NCBI GenBank assembly: GCA_946902875.1
Contig: OX336345.1
Coordinates: forward strand, 13,795,395 to 13,859,394
Source of the DNA: Nematopogon swammerdamellus
Taxonomy: Eukaryota; Arthropoda; Insecta; Lepidoptera; Adelidae
DNA length: 64,000 bases
Direction of reading: 5' to 3'
This document shows positions 43,924 to 58,400 of this stretch, one piece after another (positions within the stretch are counted from its first letter, which is position 1; every line of letters starts with the position of its first letter). A model generated the notes under the pieces. It made no database searches. It was given only the letters and a program-made list of their open reading frames with translations, and was not told where the DNA came from. A program made the translations under genes and the position numbers.

Positions 43924-45438
43924 TGGCGGCTGGTGATCTCAGTGACCGGTAGTGCGCTAAGTATCTAGGTACCTACTTAAATACCAAATTTTTCAACACA
44001 TTCACTTCATGTTATTTTAAGATCGGGACTTCCGAATTTTTTAAACGCCTGCGTTTTATTATGTACGTACCTAGTATGAATATTCTCAAGACCCTCAATG
44101 ATTTGCAAAAAACAAGAAAAAAAAATCCAACCAAGTCTTTTAACTCATTTTTAGTACCTTTAAGAACACACTCATAGACCAAAACACTACTGCAGCTTTC
44201 AAAAAGAAAACAGTAGTAATGCCCCAAAAATACTTAAAAAAAATACCTATATAAAAATAAAAGCATTTGGAAAGTAGGAATTGAACCTGGGATCACCTGA
44301 TTGTAACCTTACCTTCAAACCCTTCTCCTACGGAGCGGCCGATATCGGCCGCTCTCTTTTTTTTCTTTGTTTTGTTGGGTGGCCCCAACAAAATTATTTT
44401 ATTCTTTTATCTCACTTAGCCGTGTGTATTTGAAAGTGACGAATTCAAATAGTAGAATAAATTTCCCTTTAGGCGACAACCATTCCCCCATAGAAATGTC
44501 AGATTTACCGCTCTGTCAGTGTCATCAAGACAGCGGTTATAATAGGAGGGCGTTGTACGTTGCTCTTTTGTTTTCGGGTTTGCTGAGTGTTTTTTTGTGC
44601 AGATGAACCCATAAGTGATGTTTTTTCTCTTTTTCATTATATTCCGGATGTATTGAGTGCATTTGTTTGTGCTGAGTTGATCTGAATTTTTCGTAAAAAT
44701 ACTAAGAAAATGCCTCCTTTTCGGTACCAATTTCGGCTGTTTTTAGAGGCTTGTTTCTCGATATAAATCCGTTTTCTGGATAAAGTGAGGTCATAGAAGT
44801 GTTATTTAGTTCCTGTAGTTGAAATAATATATGCCGTTTAGTGTTTGCATACAGTACATTTACGAGAAATAAGCAATTTTTGTGACCTAGTTTTCTCCAT
44901 ACAAACAATACAAACCAAACGAAACCATACAAATTTCTCCATACAAATTTTATTGTGAACGACACGGGGGGCTGCTGATACACAAGAAAGGTATGATTAG
45001 GTCGGTTATTTATTAGTATTTATAATCAAAATACTATGTGACCGATTGGCGCTCTAATAAATTTATAAAAAAAAAAACCTGAGAGAGGTCGCGATTTTCA
45101 CATAGAAAAACTTTACAAAATAATTTTGTCACCTAGAATACGTAATATATATAAAAAAATGTCATTTATAGCTAGAATATTTATCTGTAAATACAATCCA
45201 TATGTTAATTCATGAAGTTTTATGGAAAAATCTTCCAAAATGATTTTTTTTCGAGAGTAATGCGTCGGCGCCGATCGCGGCGCGCCACCTGGTGTAGCAG
45301 AAGGATTGTTTTGGTTAATGCTTCTGTAGCAGAAGGGTCCAACGCTTAGGCAAATATCGGCACCACTTAATTCACAGTATCGCGTGACCCAAAGCACAAA
45401 ACCTAACCATATCCATTTTAAATATTCGCGCGCTAACG
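43924..45438 (+). mobile_element. hAT element, copy 3, interrupted and right-truncated
   Basis: AGTGGCGGCTGGTGATCTCA onward matches 18493 onward of copy 2 up to about 44318, and the match resumes at 45338-45438 (CCAACGCTTAGGCAAATATC). The left terminal CAG is mutated to TAG and the right terminal repeat is absent. The interruption is the element at 44319-45337. Confidence 0.8.
44319..45337. mobile_element. Inserted DNA element with ACCCTTCTSCTAC ends
   Basis: The left end ACCCTTCTCCTACGGAG and the inverse of the right end ACCCTTCTGCTACAGAAG match. The ends are defined by the break in hAT copy 3. The interior (1 kb) has GATATCGGCCGC near the left and no recognised protein. Confidence 0.6.
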
Positions 45439-45439
45439 G

Positions 45440-46470
45440 TAAAGTGAAACGCTCCAACCCACGAGTCCTTCATCGCAGAGAGTTTTGCTGCAGCTGTGAC
45501 GGACGGCACTATGCGAGTTTTCTCCCCAAACAGATACTAGTATCCTGTTTTGGTGGTTTAAAAAAAAATAACCAGGGTTGAATTACAGAAGATGCATCGC
45601 TACGCGACGCATCTTCTTTAATTTAACCCTAACCTAATGTTGAGGCGGTGTATGTCGTTTTTGTTAAACTCCGATAGTGCAGTTTGGCTGCTACCACAGC
45701 AGCTGCGTCAAAGCTCTCCTGCGATGAAGGAATCGTTCCATCCAACCACGTCTTGTCCAATCGTACATCAACATCATAAATTCATAATTTATAGTACAAC
45801 TGGCGTTTCGTACACCATATTTGAGTGGATATGAACATAGAATACAACAAAATAGTTTCACCGTTTAATTCTAGATTTGTTAATTATACCATAGTTTAGT
45901 TGACTGCTGTATAACTTCAGGTGATTTTAAAAATCTTTACAGATAATTAAGTATCTCCATATAATAATTACAGACAATAATTTACAACTGTTACTCTAAG
46001 GATTTTCAACTTTGAAAACGTTTAGTAGAATGACGCGGAATTTACTGCTGCGGTCAGTAAAATCCTACGTTAAATCCTCACTGAAAATCCGTTCAAAATC
46101 TAGCGACGAAATACAACTTCTAAAATTGTATTCTGAAAGCGAGATTCTTCTAGAGTAGTGATTTTTTCCGTACAACTGGACTACGGCGGCGGAGGCGTGA
46201 GAATTAACAATTAATGGCGATGAAAATATAGGGTATTCTTTGGCGCGGAGAAGATTCCATTTTGAAAGTTTGACGTTTAATTACTGCGTTGACTTGACTG
46301 CACCGATGCATGCCAATGCCACTGACTGAAGCAAAAACAAAAATCTCCATGGCCACCCTGCAAATTCTCGTAAACTTTTCCTAAAGTGATTACCGAAGTG
46401 CTGACATCACCAAGGAGCTGAATATAAAGTCCGTGGAAACACGTATATTTAATAATTGCGCATCTTGTTC
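45440..46470. other. Upstream region of the RING gene; no gene seen
   Basis: A short palindrome GAAGATGCATCGC/GCGACGCATCTTC lies at 45589-45616. 45624-45661 repeats 11678-11714 inverted. No TATA box was identified before 46482. Confidence 0.4.
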
Positions 46471-46482
46471 ATGTCGGAGTGA
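46471..46482 (+). promoter_or_regulatory. Upstream mini-ORF overlapping the RING gene start
   Basis: ATG TCG GAG TGA lies directly before the main ATG, and the two share the A of TGATGG (46480-46484). Such a stop-start overlap can allow reinitiation and dampen translation. Whether it is in the transcript depends on the unknown 5' end. Confidence 0.4.
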
Positions 46483-49400
46483 TGGATTGGATCCACTGCA
46501 ATAATTGCTTCGTGCAGCTAAAAGCCGGCGTGTCGCTCTTTCTCACATCATGTGGACACATGTTCTGCCAGTCCTGTCTGGATGCTTGTGAGTACTTATC
46601 ATGAAGGAAGAATTCTGGATTTTAGACATTTAACTACATTTTTTATGCTTACCTACCATAGGCCGACAACCGCACTTACCGCACACCATCGCATTGAAAG
46701 CTTCAATACATACTGCGCTTTCAATGTTCTGGCGCAGTATGCGTTGAAGCATTCAATGCGATGTTTAGACGTTTCAATTTCATTGAAGCAATGAAATTGA
46801 AAGCAATACTGAACCAAAATTGAACCGTGTAACATTACCATTACCACCCCTGGGTCACTTTCGCCGCATTCGGCGCCGTGCGTTGCGCGGGCTCGCGCAA
46901 CATAAACTCAAATATTTTGTCAAATCAACAACCTTTATTCTCACGTATATCCAATAAAATTAACCACAAAACAATGCAAAACAAGTCAGGATCAATTATT
47001 TAGAAGTACAGACGGATCTTTTGAACTTCGGGAAAAACAAAACATACTCACCCTTTTTCCCGAATTTTTTTCTAACCTAAAATTGATAACGCCCCCACAT
47101 AATACCTTTATGATAATGTGTAGGTAAAAGAATGCTGTCTCTAAGATCGCTACTAATGAAACTGACTTGAATCTATCCCAGATTAAAAATAAAAAAACAA
47201 TAAGCCTCAAGGAAAAAATTACAAGACGTCAGAATAATATTTTTGTGATTGAGTGCGGAAATGTTTGTAGGTGTGTGCTTGGTGTCAATTGAAAGTTTTT
47301 AACCATCTATCTAAAAAAGAAAATAGAAAAACACTAGATGAATATTTTCGACGTCGCCTGTCGGGTCCCGCGTGGGACCAACGGAAACGAGCGGAAATAA
47401 AAAGATCGGGTCTTGAGCGGGACCATCAGAACACAACAGGTTAATTAATATATTCCTCCCTCCCATCTCTAGTAAAGGTAATGTGAAAGAGAATTATATT
47501 GCTAGGGACTTAATTATAATATGTAAATAATATTTTATGTTTATATGTATATATTATATGTTATATTTATATTATAATATATACAAATAATAAATATTAG
47601 AGATGCACCGACTAGTCAGAAATGCCAACTATCCTGCCACTTGTAGTCGGCATAACCGTCGTCATTTGTTGTGATATTATTTATTTTATTTGCGATTTCA
47701 TTTAAAAATAAACCACCATTGTCAGGTTAGTAGACAGAGTTTTATTTGACTTCAAAGGAAAAGAACAACATTAAATCAGCCTTAAAATATTTTTAAATTC
47801 CTAAATTTTCATAATAGAAACAATAATAATGAATTATCTTTTTTTAACAAACAAAACAGGTAGCTAGCTACCTATTTTTACCACGAATATTAGTTACTTG
47901 AAGTAACTTTAACTTAGCTACTTCATTTAATGACTTTTCATTTACTTACTTCACTTAATTTAACTTATGGTGACGTGGCGGTAAGTTCGCTGGAATTTTT
48001 TATTTCACACAATGGAACAAATTCACCTATATAGGCTAGCGTTGCAAATACAGCCGCGCCAAGGTGGCAGCACTGTTCACCAGTCTGACGCAACTTCATA
48101 GAAAGAAAAAAACAGTATGGAATTAGTCTTCTAAAGATATCCAAATATTAGTGAAATTTAAAATTTAGTACAAAATTCACCGCCCTGACATAACCTGTTA
48201 GTATGGCTATTCTCTAGAGTGTTTTTTATAAGCCGGAGGCGCGGAGGGTGTGCAGCCCCCGTCCGCTGTAACAAAGCGCAGGCACCCGTGTGAGCCGGAG
48301 CGGCTGAGGCTGGTCGAAGCCGAGGTAAAAGCCGAAGCTGCGGAGGCGGGGTGTCTGCGCTTTGTTACGCAAGGACGGAGGGGCTGCACTTCCCGCAGCG
48401 CCGGAGAAGAGGCAATCCTAAGTTTTTTTATATTTTCTTTTTTGTGTAGTAAACTGATAAGTACCGAAAAGTGCATAATTATATCTCCAATGAAGGGGGG
48501 GGGGGAGTATTCAGGAGATACTTATCCCCCCCCCCCCCCCCCCCCCGCCCTTAGCATAGCACCACCTCACCACCACCAAAATACACCGTCTCCCCTCACT
48601 GAGTCATATTACATTTTTGCCTCCCCCACTTCCCCCTCCCCCTTCCGCGGGGGGGGGGGGGTATACCCCAAACGAACCCCTCCCCCCTCCTCCACTTCCC
48701 CGCCACCCGCCCCTTTCTACAGCACATCAAATATGTATTAACCTGTATATCCCTGGTTCCCTGGTATCCGAGCGGATACTAAAAATGGTCGCACCAAATA
48801 TTCACACATTTTGCAATCATGCTATTTCAGTAAATTTTTCTCATTAGAACGAGAGAGAATGGTCGCTAGATGAATAAGAAACTTGCCATCTCCTACACTC
48901 CTTGGGAAACTGGATTGCATTTTTACGAAAAAAAAGTCTGACATTTTCACAATCTTTCTTGTTTTTCTTTATTTAGTGTGCTTTGGATTCAAGTCCTACT
49001 GTCATTCTTTTAAAGAGCGCATTCTTTTAGCTACACATCAATACATAATTTGTGTGGGGCAATTGTAAATTTTAGGTCATAAAAATTCGGGAAAAAGTTT
49101 CACGCGGTGTTCAAAAAATCCATCTGTGCTTCTAAATATGTGAATCCACACCTTGTTTTATATTAGCTTGTGGGTAATTTAACTGTTATAAGTGTAAACA
49201 GAGTTAATTAAATCTGACTTTATTATATGACATGCACCGGGAGAGATGCAGTGGGCCTATTATTTTTAAGTACCGGCCCCATATAGTATAATAATTACAG
49301 TTAAATAATTTATATGCAATAATAGCTATCCTACAGGAACCATGCATTTTCCAGGATACAAATTTGCTTATTTTTTAAGTCAGCGCTTGATCCATCTACC

Positions 49401-52400
49401 TATTAAATTTAATCCAAATCGGTTCAGCCGTTTAGGCATGAGAGTGGAACAAACAAACATCCATACTTTCACGTTTATAATATTAGTCAGATAAAACACT
49501 AACCATCACTCTATTTCATCAGCGGGTCGCGCGAAAATACTCTGAGCGGAGCCGAGGGCAAAAGCTTGTTGTTAATGAAATTTACCTTGTAGGTAGGTAG
49601 TTATTCCGCCTCCATTCAGGTTTTCGAGGAATAAAAAGCTGGGGTTGTCGAGTAAAATGATTAACTAATAGATTTTGTTCACACATTACATAAAAATGAT
49701 AGATAAGAACATACATCTTATAGTATAGTGTAATATTAAACTTTACATGTTGAGAAAATCCCGGACAATCGGACGCAATTCCGGACGTGCCGTCCAAATG
49801 CCGTACAGTCCGGCCCAATTGCGGACGTATGGCAAGCCTAGGGTGGAATAGCACTACCCGGGCGCCAACGTACAACGGACCGCCTTGAGGTCTCAGTGCG
49901 GAGAATGGCCCACCCGCCTCCCCAAGAGCCTAGGCAGCAAACAAACAAACGAACAAAGCCTACGCAGGGGTCACCCTTCCGTTGGTTCCCTATGATATGT
50001 TACATACCTACTAATGATTTCTAAGATATTTTTCCACCAGGTACTATGGGAGGGCACTGCAAAATATGCCAGTCAAAATGTACTACTATGAAGCTTGCGC
50101 CAGATGTGAGTACTCAATTTTTCTAATACCTGTTTTAGGCTAAGAGGTCAAAAATGGGTATATTGAATCAACATTTTAGACTTATTTTATATTATTATCG
50201 CCATGCCAAATAAGTGAAATAAGTCTCATAATTTTAGCTAGGTAACCTCTGAAGTTAGTTTATATAGCTAACTTCAAGACTACCCAACAAAGTATAACTT
50301 AGCACCAATATATAGGTACCTACATCTCTATATGAAATGAACCACATTATTTAAAGTTGTTGATTCCGGCTGAGTGGTTGTTATCTACTAGAATAAAGGA
50401 GAATGGGCGTTTTGGTCTACCCCTCCTCTAGCTGTGATTGTTATATCAATGGAAAGGTTGATTTATATAGAACATTTTTTAGTATGGCAGCCAATGTCAA
50501 TTATTAGTACTTTAGGAATTATATAACTTTTAAGTTTTATAAACATAGAACCTTATCATAGTAATATGCTTACCTCTGTACGATGATCATCGTTCTAGGA
50601 AGGGTAAGTACTTAGAGCGAAACAGTTCCAAAATGACCGACCGGTATTGAAACCATAATGATTAAAATACCGTTTTTTTGGTTTCAATACCGCTCGGTCA
50701 TTTTGGAACTGTTTCGCTCTAAGTACTTACCCTTCCTAGAACGATGATCATTGTACAGAGATGAGACTATTACTATGATAAGGTTCTATGTTTATAGAAC
50801 TTAAAGTGATAGGTATAACTAACAATAAATGTTAGGTATGTTTGGACAAAATGGTTTTCTTGGAAAGACCTTTCGATTGATACCTCTATCATTCATTGTT
50901 AGAGGAGGGGTAGACCAACTTCCATACATTTTTGCCCATCCTCCTTTCATAGTCATTTATGCATCAATCCATCGTACTTTCAGATGACTCCAGATGTTCA
51001 AGATTTCTTCAGCGAGCCAGAAGAACTTATACAAAAACTGTGCACGGTATTAGACTTCCAGAGAAAACATCGAATGCGACTGACCGGTCATTGGATAAGT
51101 ATAGTGAGTTGTTTAATAGCAAATATAACTGCTTGTACAGTGTTGTTTAAATTCATGGGTCTTTGTGCCTTACTTGCTGCTTAGGTAACAGTTATCTTGT
51201 CCTAATACATTGCTAAACGCTGTACTTGCAGCACAGCACCGATTACTCTGCTTACCCCAATTGTCAGGATACAGCGTGTGGTATGTATGTATGTATGTAT
51301 GTACGTATGTGTATGTGTAAATTCATATGTGGATGATAATATTTAAAACGTAACAGAGTTGTTTTCAGAGGATTAGCCAAACATTTGGCTTATTCATGAA
51401 GTCGAATAATGGAGTTGAATCATGATACATTTTGATTATAATATAAAACAAACTCTATTCCAGGAAAATAAATTTAACAACGCTAAGGAAGAGGCAAAAC
51501 GTCTATACGCTTTGTGTCATAAGCTGAATGATGTGGTGAAAGTACTCCGAGAGAAGAACCGAAAACTTAAGGCACAGCTGGAGAAACACAGTACAAGTGG
51601 TGAGACCCTTTAGTTATACTATGAGTTCATTCTGATAACTTACATAACAGTAATTCTGAATGTTGCTATGTTTTTAGGGTCCCGTTGCAAAATTGCGAAA
51701 AAAAGATTTATTCTTTCCTTATTTTTCTTTTCATTATTTTTTCTTTTAATATGTAGATGTCGACCGTATTCTTGCACATAGATAACTAATACCATGCACT
51801 TCTCCACATCCCAAAAGTTAGTTTGTAAAGAATGCCACATTTTTGCATTAAACCCGCCCTGTGTGTTCCATGTTTCATGGTGTACAATAATGTATATTTT
51901 AATTTGAAGTACATTATTGATGTAGATTTCGATTTACGCACCTTTTGCTGAATTAAAAATAAATTATAATAAGAAGTATAGTTTGAGGCCTGAATGATGG
52001 AAGGACTTGCACAGTTGCCCCACATAGCTAACGTTGAAAGACACTGATTAACTGGAAGGCATAACACTATTAAGTAATCTGTGGCATAACTCACAATGAC
52101 AAGCACAAGGAAGGATCAGCACCTAGTTACCTACTACCCCTCTGACATTGTAGTTCAATACTGTTCCCTAAGTTTATGTTTTGTCCTTGTCATGTAATGG
52201 AAGAGTATATCCTGTTTTGAGCAATGTGACGTCTACTAGGACTTACTTCAAATTGAACTTTTTTTTTTCAGAAGCCAACTCACCTTTTGGTCCTGCACTG
52301 TCTCCCAACATGAGCAATTTGTCACCCACACTGACTGCACATCCACCCCAACGACCGGCCAAGTCCACTCCGTATAATGTAAGTATGGAAGGTATTAGCA

Positions 52401-55400
52401 TAGGTTGGCTGAAAGAAAACGCATTTAAATTGTACCTTTTTTCAATTAATTTGTAAGTGCAATGAAAGAAAGCAATTTGATTTGGTTAAAATTTCCCGCG
52501 CGGATGGACTTCACCTCCCCACTTCTCCGAGCCACAGGCAACGTGGGTCGCACACACACTCTCGCTGGAGAGCGGACACGTTACGCCCGTGTCGCTGCTG
52601 TCCTCCCTGTGACAATGCACAGAAATGAGTTGGGTTTTGAGTTTAGTTGAGCAGTCCATGTCCTTGAGGAACCCAAATTGCAAGGTATAATCATATTATA
52701 AAATAAATACAAAATAAGTTCTAATTAGAATGTTTTACAGATGTACCAGTCGAGCCTACTGACTCCGGCCCGCATCAGTAAACATCGAGCCAACAGCAAC
52801 GTCACTCAGGTATTATTGAACATTTTTGTTTGAATTGTCATTTTCATATACTAAGGCAGAGTTATCGGCTGGTTTGTCGATGATGTTGACGCAAATGTGA
52901 TTCTACAGTTGGTACGAATGGATCCTTTTCTATAATCGACGAAACAGTCTTGCATTCATTTTCTCGTTGGGACTATATCACTTTTCCCTGGACAGAATTA
53001 ACTGACACCATCTCTACTCGATGCCCTGCTCATGAGCGTCCATTGTTGCCGTCTTTGCTGCATACACCCAGTCTGTCAGCCTCGATAGCTCAGTGGTGCA
53101 GACATTCAACTGTCGCTATTGAATGTTAAGCAACGCTGGGTGCGGTCAGTACTTGGATGGGTGACAGCTGACCGTTGGAGGCTGACCGAGGTTCGGATTC
53201 CTCGTAAAACTGTAGGTCCCTTCCCTCCTAATCTTACTTGGTGGTATGGTTTAACCCGCCCGGGTTGGTACCACCGCACTGAATGAAACGTCGGTCTAAA
53301 CGGCTATGTAAATAGTTTGTGTTTTCCGACCAGGAGGTCTATTACGGTAATCCGACCCGTCAATATTTCCATACCCGTTCGACTGGTAGGGCTCGGAACT
53401 CTGCGTATTACGCTCTGCCACTACCCGCCAGCGGGTTGCCGACGAGTTGACTTAGGTCGGCGGGTTTCGATCTACCATAGACCAAAGAGAGCCAGGATGC
53501 ATTTACACTGAGGCAAGACTAACAAATGTGAAAATACACTATATTTGGTCTATTTTCACGATTAATAAATTCGGAGAACGTTTTTAAGCTACAACATATT
53601 TAAAAATTGATCTTACAGCTCTTAATAAGCTGTAATTTAAATTAATATATATAAATCTTATGGCTGTAAGGCAAATGCGCCTTTGCCTTGCGATAGTAGC
53701 ACCCCCAGACCCTCGTTTTTCAACGCGGGAAAGGGAAGACGCCCTTTCGATTAAGATAAAAATGAGAAAATGTTAATTTTGGCTGTGATCGTTATAGTGG
53801 TGTGAAGACATTAAGAGACGAGTCCCTACGACAGTTTAGTCCTATGGCACCGTGTTCGTTATACCGGGATGTCCCTCGTTGCTATATTACCATATAATTA
53901 GATGCAATCGATCAGTAAATCACCTTGATCCCGATTATGCGAATAAAGTGCCACCGGCTGATGTCCCTCGCCACGAAGAGGCACTGCAGATTATTATGTA
54001 ACGTAATAACCTGTCACCGATAGAAATTATTTTATTTTATAGAGATATGATTAATTGTATTTGAGGATATTTATTACATGAGTGATGACGTTTCATAATT
54101 CGGAGACAAGTTACTGTCACATAAGGAAAGACGCCTACCTACCAGTCTTCACGTGAAGCTAAAATTATAACTAACGGGTAACTCCTAACGTCATTATGTC
54201 CGTCTCGTCCCCTCCCCGTGACCTAGATATCTCCCACCTGTCATTGCAACATTGAACAAAGTAATAAAACTTGCGACGTCCAGCATTCCCGCCCAAAGCG
54301 CAGTGCTTAGATGGACACTCCAAACGACAACACCAGATCGTTCGCATGTAATATAGTCCTGTTCTGGCTACATTGACACTAACTCACCTAAGCTAGTCTA
54401 AAGTTCTTGAATCAAGGAATAATATGTTCCGTCAAATTGAGCCACAACCACGCGCCAGTGCTTAGATGGAACGCCCAACTGAGAACCCTATCTGACAGAC
54501 ACAAAACTCCCCCACCCAATGGCTACAGACACTCTTATCCCACAACCCCCGGTAGATGGCCTTCCAGTCCAACAGTCATTGTCAATAACGGAATTACGTG
54601 TCGAGCATCCGAAGACGTTTCAAACTGTAGGCTCCCATGACTCCTTCGGCGTTGTTATTTACATCTCGTTCGTACAGCACATAAGCACGCAGGCTCCTTC
54701 TTACGCACTATGCACGTATCCTTGTAGAAACACGGGCTGTGGGAAACTTCCAAATATACCTAGTCGTTTAAAAGCCGAGGGAACCTTCCACTCCTACAAA
54801 CATTTAATTACCCTTACAACTAATTCCGAACAAATACGATTACATATAAACCACCTATAACAGGGAAGCATCAAAACAATAGTCATAAATATTATAAAAT
54901 TAGAGAATTATTCGGTAATTGTCCATGCGCTACTCATCCAAATCCGGTCCTGTCTAGCGCCATTCGCGCCAAATTCTTCTATTGTCCGTTCGGCTGCTTC
55001 GCTCACTGTATACGCAGTTATAGTTTAGTTCAACAGGCGCGCCTGATTATCACAAACACTGCACTTTCACTGTTCTAGTCACCGGTCTATCTGTCTCGCC
55101 TTATTCCACCGATAAAGCAATTGTCTTGGCTTAAAATTACTCGTTATAAATTACGAACGATCGCGGAGATGCGCCCGCGCTGTCTACATCATCTCCCGTC
55201 TCGCCTGACCTGACTGCCGAGCCGCGTCCCCACGCCTCCGTTGACAACGCCCCCCGCACCGACAGCTTCCCACCCCCTGGCTCTACCCTTCTAAGTACCT
55301 GATATGCACACGATGACCGTGAAGTCAGAAATTATTTAAAAAAAATAATTACTGAACCATCACAGTCCTCCTCGAGATTTTCAAGACTGATGCAAAGCTT

Positions 55401-58400
55401 CCCAAGCGTATTGCACTCAGAAGTGAAATCTAAATATAACTTCCCTAACATACTTCCCTGCTGGCAGCGAAGTCTCAGGCCGACCGTTCACCCACCGCAA
55501 GGAACTCTTCCCGCCGCCAGAGTTCGACATCATAGATAGGCCCTTTTTTTTTCGCGGCCCTTTCTGAGACATCGATCTCGTACCTACATTGCATTGCTAT
55601 TGTCTAATAGAGCCCGCCGCAATAAACATTTGCCGAGCGTCGACTAAACAATGCAGCCCCCAACCGTAACTGTAGGGTCCCATCCCTCCCAGCTGGGTAC
55701 TGGGTGCCATGCCAGAGCTGATGAGAATATCCGCTTAAAACTATTGAATACACATAAATTTATATACTAATATTTGCTAAGTAAAATAAGCCGCCTAGAA
55801 AGCGTAATGTTCGCGAATTACCTACGTAGTATAAACCTGTCAAAAAAATCTCCTTATAAGTAACTATTTACAAATTATGTTAAACTGTGTTTTTCAACCG
55901 TATTTTACTTTCGAATTAAGCCTCTATGTTTTCTTATTAATACTTATCTACTTAACTATACCTACCTAAATATAATACCTATATGAAACTATACCTAAGT
56001 ATTTAAGTATAATAAAGGCTTACTGTCAGTCGGACGGTCGACTTGATTACGTTAATTAATACCTAATCATATATAATATATAAACCAACGCTTCTAAACC
56101 ATCGTAATATTATTTTCTATGTGGCCTAATGCCGATTATATTTTTCGACTTCCTTCCTCGCAAAACCTATATTATTAATTCACTACTTATCTATGTCTAA
56201 AGCAAATGGAAAAATTGGCGTACTGTCGACCAACTACTTACTAATTCAAACCGGTTAATTAATAACTCTAATGGCATATTATTATCTATATGAATCTATT
56301 AGTACAATCTTAAAATAACTATTTTACAATTCAACAAGCTAACGGAAATACCCTAAGCCCACGCTTACGCCTCCAGACGTAACAATGACAAAAACTCGAC
56401 CCTCCGCTCGGTGACAGAGTACCTGCTCGCTCGCCTCGTCCCGGGTCCGAGACTGCACATGTGGCGACCCCGCAAGGCCCGTCCGTCCGTCCTGCCTAAC
56501 TAGTCAGGGCAGGGGCGCACTCTGACTCCCACCGTTAATTTAATTTTATAGTACTTATTACTAATAAATTATCTCTTATAAGGTAATTTCTAAAATATAA
56601 TACTAAACCACTCTGCCGTTGGGACTCGCTTGGAATGTCTTTTTAGGAACCCTTTATTGTTGTGAATAGTAAACCAAATTCTTTTTTAGCCTGGATCAAA
56701 CTAATTTTATTTTATTTGTTTTGATTAGATTGACCCATGTCTAGCTAAATACTGGGAACGGACACCACTGCGATAGTAGCACCCCCAGACCCTCGTTTTT
56801 CAACGCGGGAAAGGGAAGACGCCCTTTCGATTAAGATAAAAATGAGAAAATGTTAATTTTGGCTGTGATCGTTATAGTGGTGTGAAGACATTAAGAGACG
56901 AGTCCCTACGACAGTTTAGTCCTATGGCACCGTGTTCGTTATACCGGGATGTCCCTCGTTGCTATATTACCATATAATTAGATGCAATCGATCAGTAAAT
57001 CACCTTGATCCCGATTATGCGAATAAAGTGCCACCGGCTGATGTCCCTCGCCACGAAGAGGCACTGCAGATTATTATGTAACGTAATAACCTGTCACCGA
57101 TAGAAATTATTTTATTTTATAGAGATATGATTAATTGTATTTGAGGATATTTATTACATGAGTGATGACGTTTCATAATTCGGAGACAAGTTACTGTCAC
57201 ATAAGGAAAGACGCCTACCTACCAGTCTTCACGTGAAGCTAAAATTATAACTAACGGGTAACTCCTAACGTCATTATGTCCGTCTCGTCCCCTCCCCGTG
57301 ACCTAGATATCTCCCACCTGTCATTGCAACATTGAACAAAGTAATAAAACTTGCGACGTCCAGCATTCCCGCCCAAAGCGCAGTGCTTAGATGGACACTC
57401 CAAACGACAACACCAGATCGTTCGCATGTAATATAGTCCTGTTCTGGCTACATTGACACTAACTCACCTAAGCTAGTCTAAAGTTCTTGAATCAAGGAAT
57501 AATATGTTCCGTCAAATTGAGCCACAACCACGCGCCAGTGCTTAGATGGAACGCCCAACTGAGAACCCTATCTGACAGACACAAAACTCCCCCACCCAAT
57601 GGCTACAGACACTCTTATCCCACAACCCCCGGTAGATGGCCTTCCAGTCCAACAGTCATTGTCAATAACGGAATTACGTGTCGAGCATCCGAAGACGTTT
57701 CAAACTGTAGGCTCCCATGACTCCTTCGGCGTTGTTATTTACATCTCGTTCGTACAGCACATAAGCACGCAGGCTCCTTCTTACGCACTATGCACGTATC
57801 CTTGTAGAAACACGGGCTGTGGGAAACTTCCAAATATACCTAGTCGTTTAAAAGCCGAGGGAACCTTCCACTCCTACAAACATTTAATTACCCTTACAAC
57901 TAATTCCGAACAAATACGATTACATATAAACCACCTATAACAGGGAAGCATCAAAACAATAGTCATAAATATTATAAAATTAGAGAATTATTCGGTAATT
58001 GTCCATGCGCTACTCATCCAAATCCGGTCCTGTCTAGCGCCATTCGCGCCAAATTCTTCTATTGTCCGTTCGGCTGCTTCGCTCACTGTATACGCAGTTA
58101 TAGTTTAGTTCAACAGGCGCGCCTGATTATCACAAACACTGCACTTTCACTGTTCTAGTCACCGGTCTATCTGTCTCGCCTTATTCCACCGATAAAGCAA
58201 TTGTCTTGGCTTAAAATTACTCGTTATAAATTACGAACGATCGCGGAGATGCGCCCGCGCTGTCTACATCATCCCCCGTCTCGCCTGACCTGACTGCCGA
58301 GCCGCGTCCCCACGCCTCCGTTGACAACGCCCCCCGCACCGACAGCTTCCCACCCCCTGGCTCTACCCTTCTAAGTACCTGATATGCACACGATGACCGT

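Noticed and set aside
48250..48741. 163-codon frame ending in Pro-rich sequence
   Set aside because: Runs through G/C homopolymers and an inverted repeat inside an intron of the RING gene.
54407..54860. Open frames of 77 and 113 codons, present twice (again at 57487-57940)
   Set aside because: They lie in the LTRs and are duplicated only because the LTR is; no similarity to gag, pol or env.
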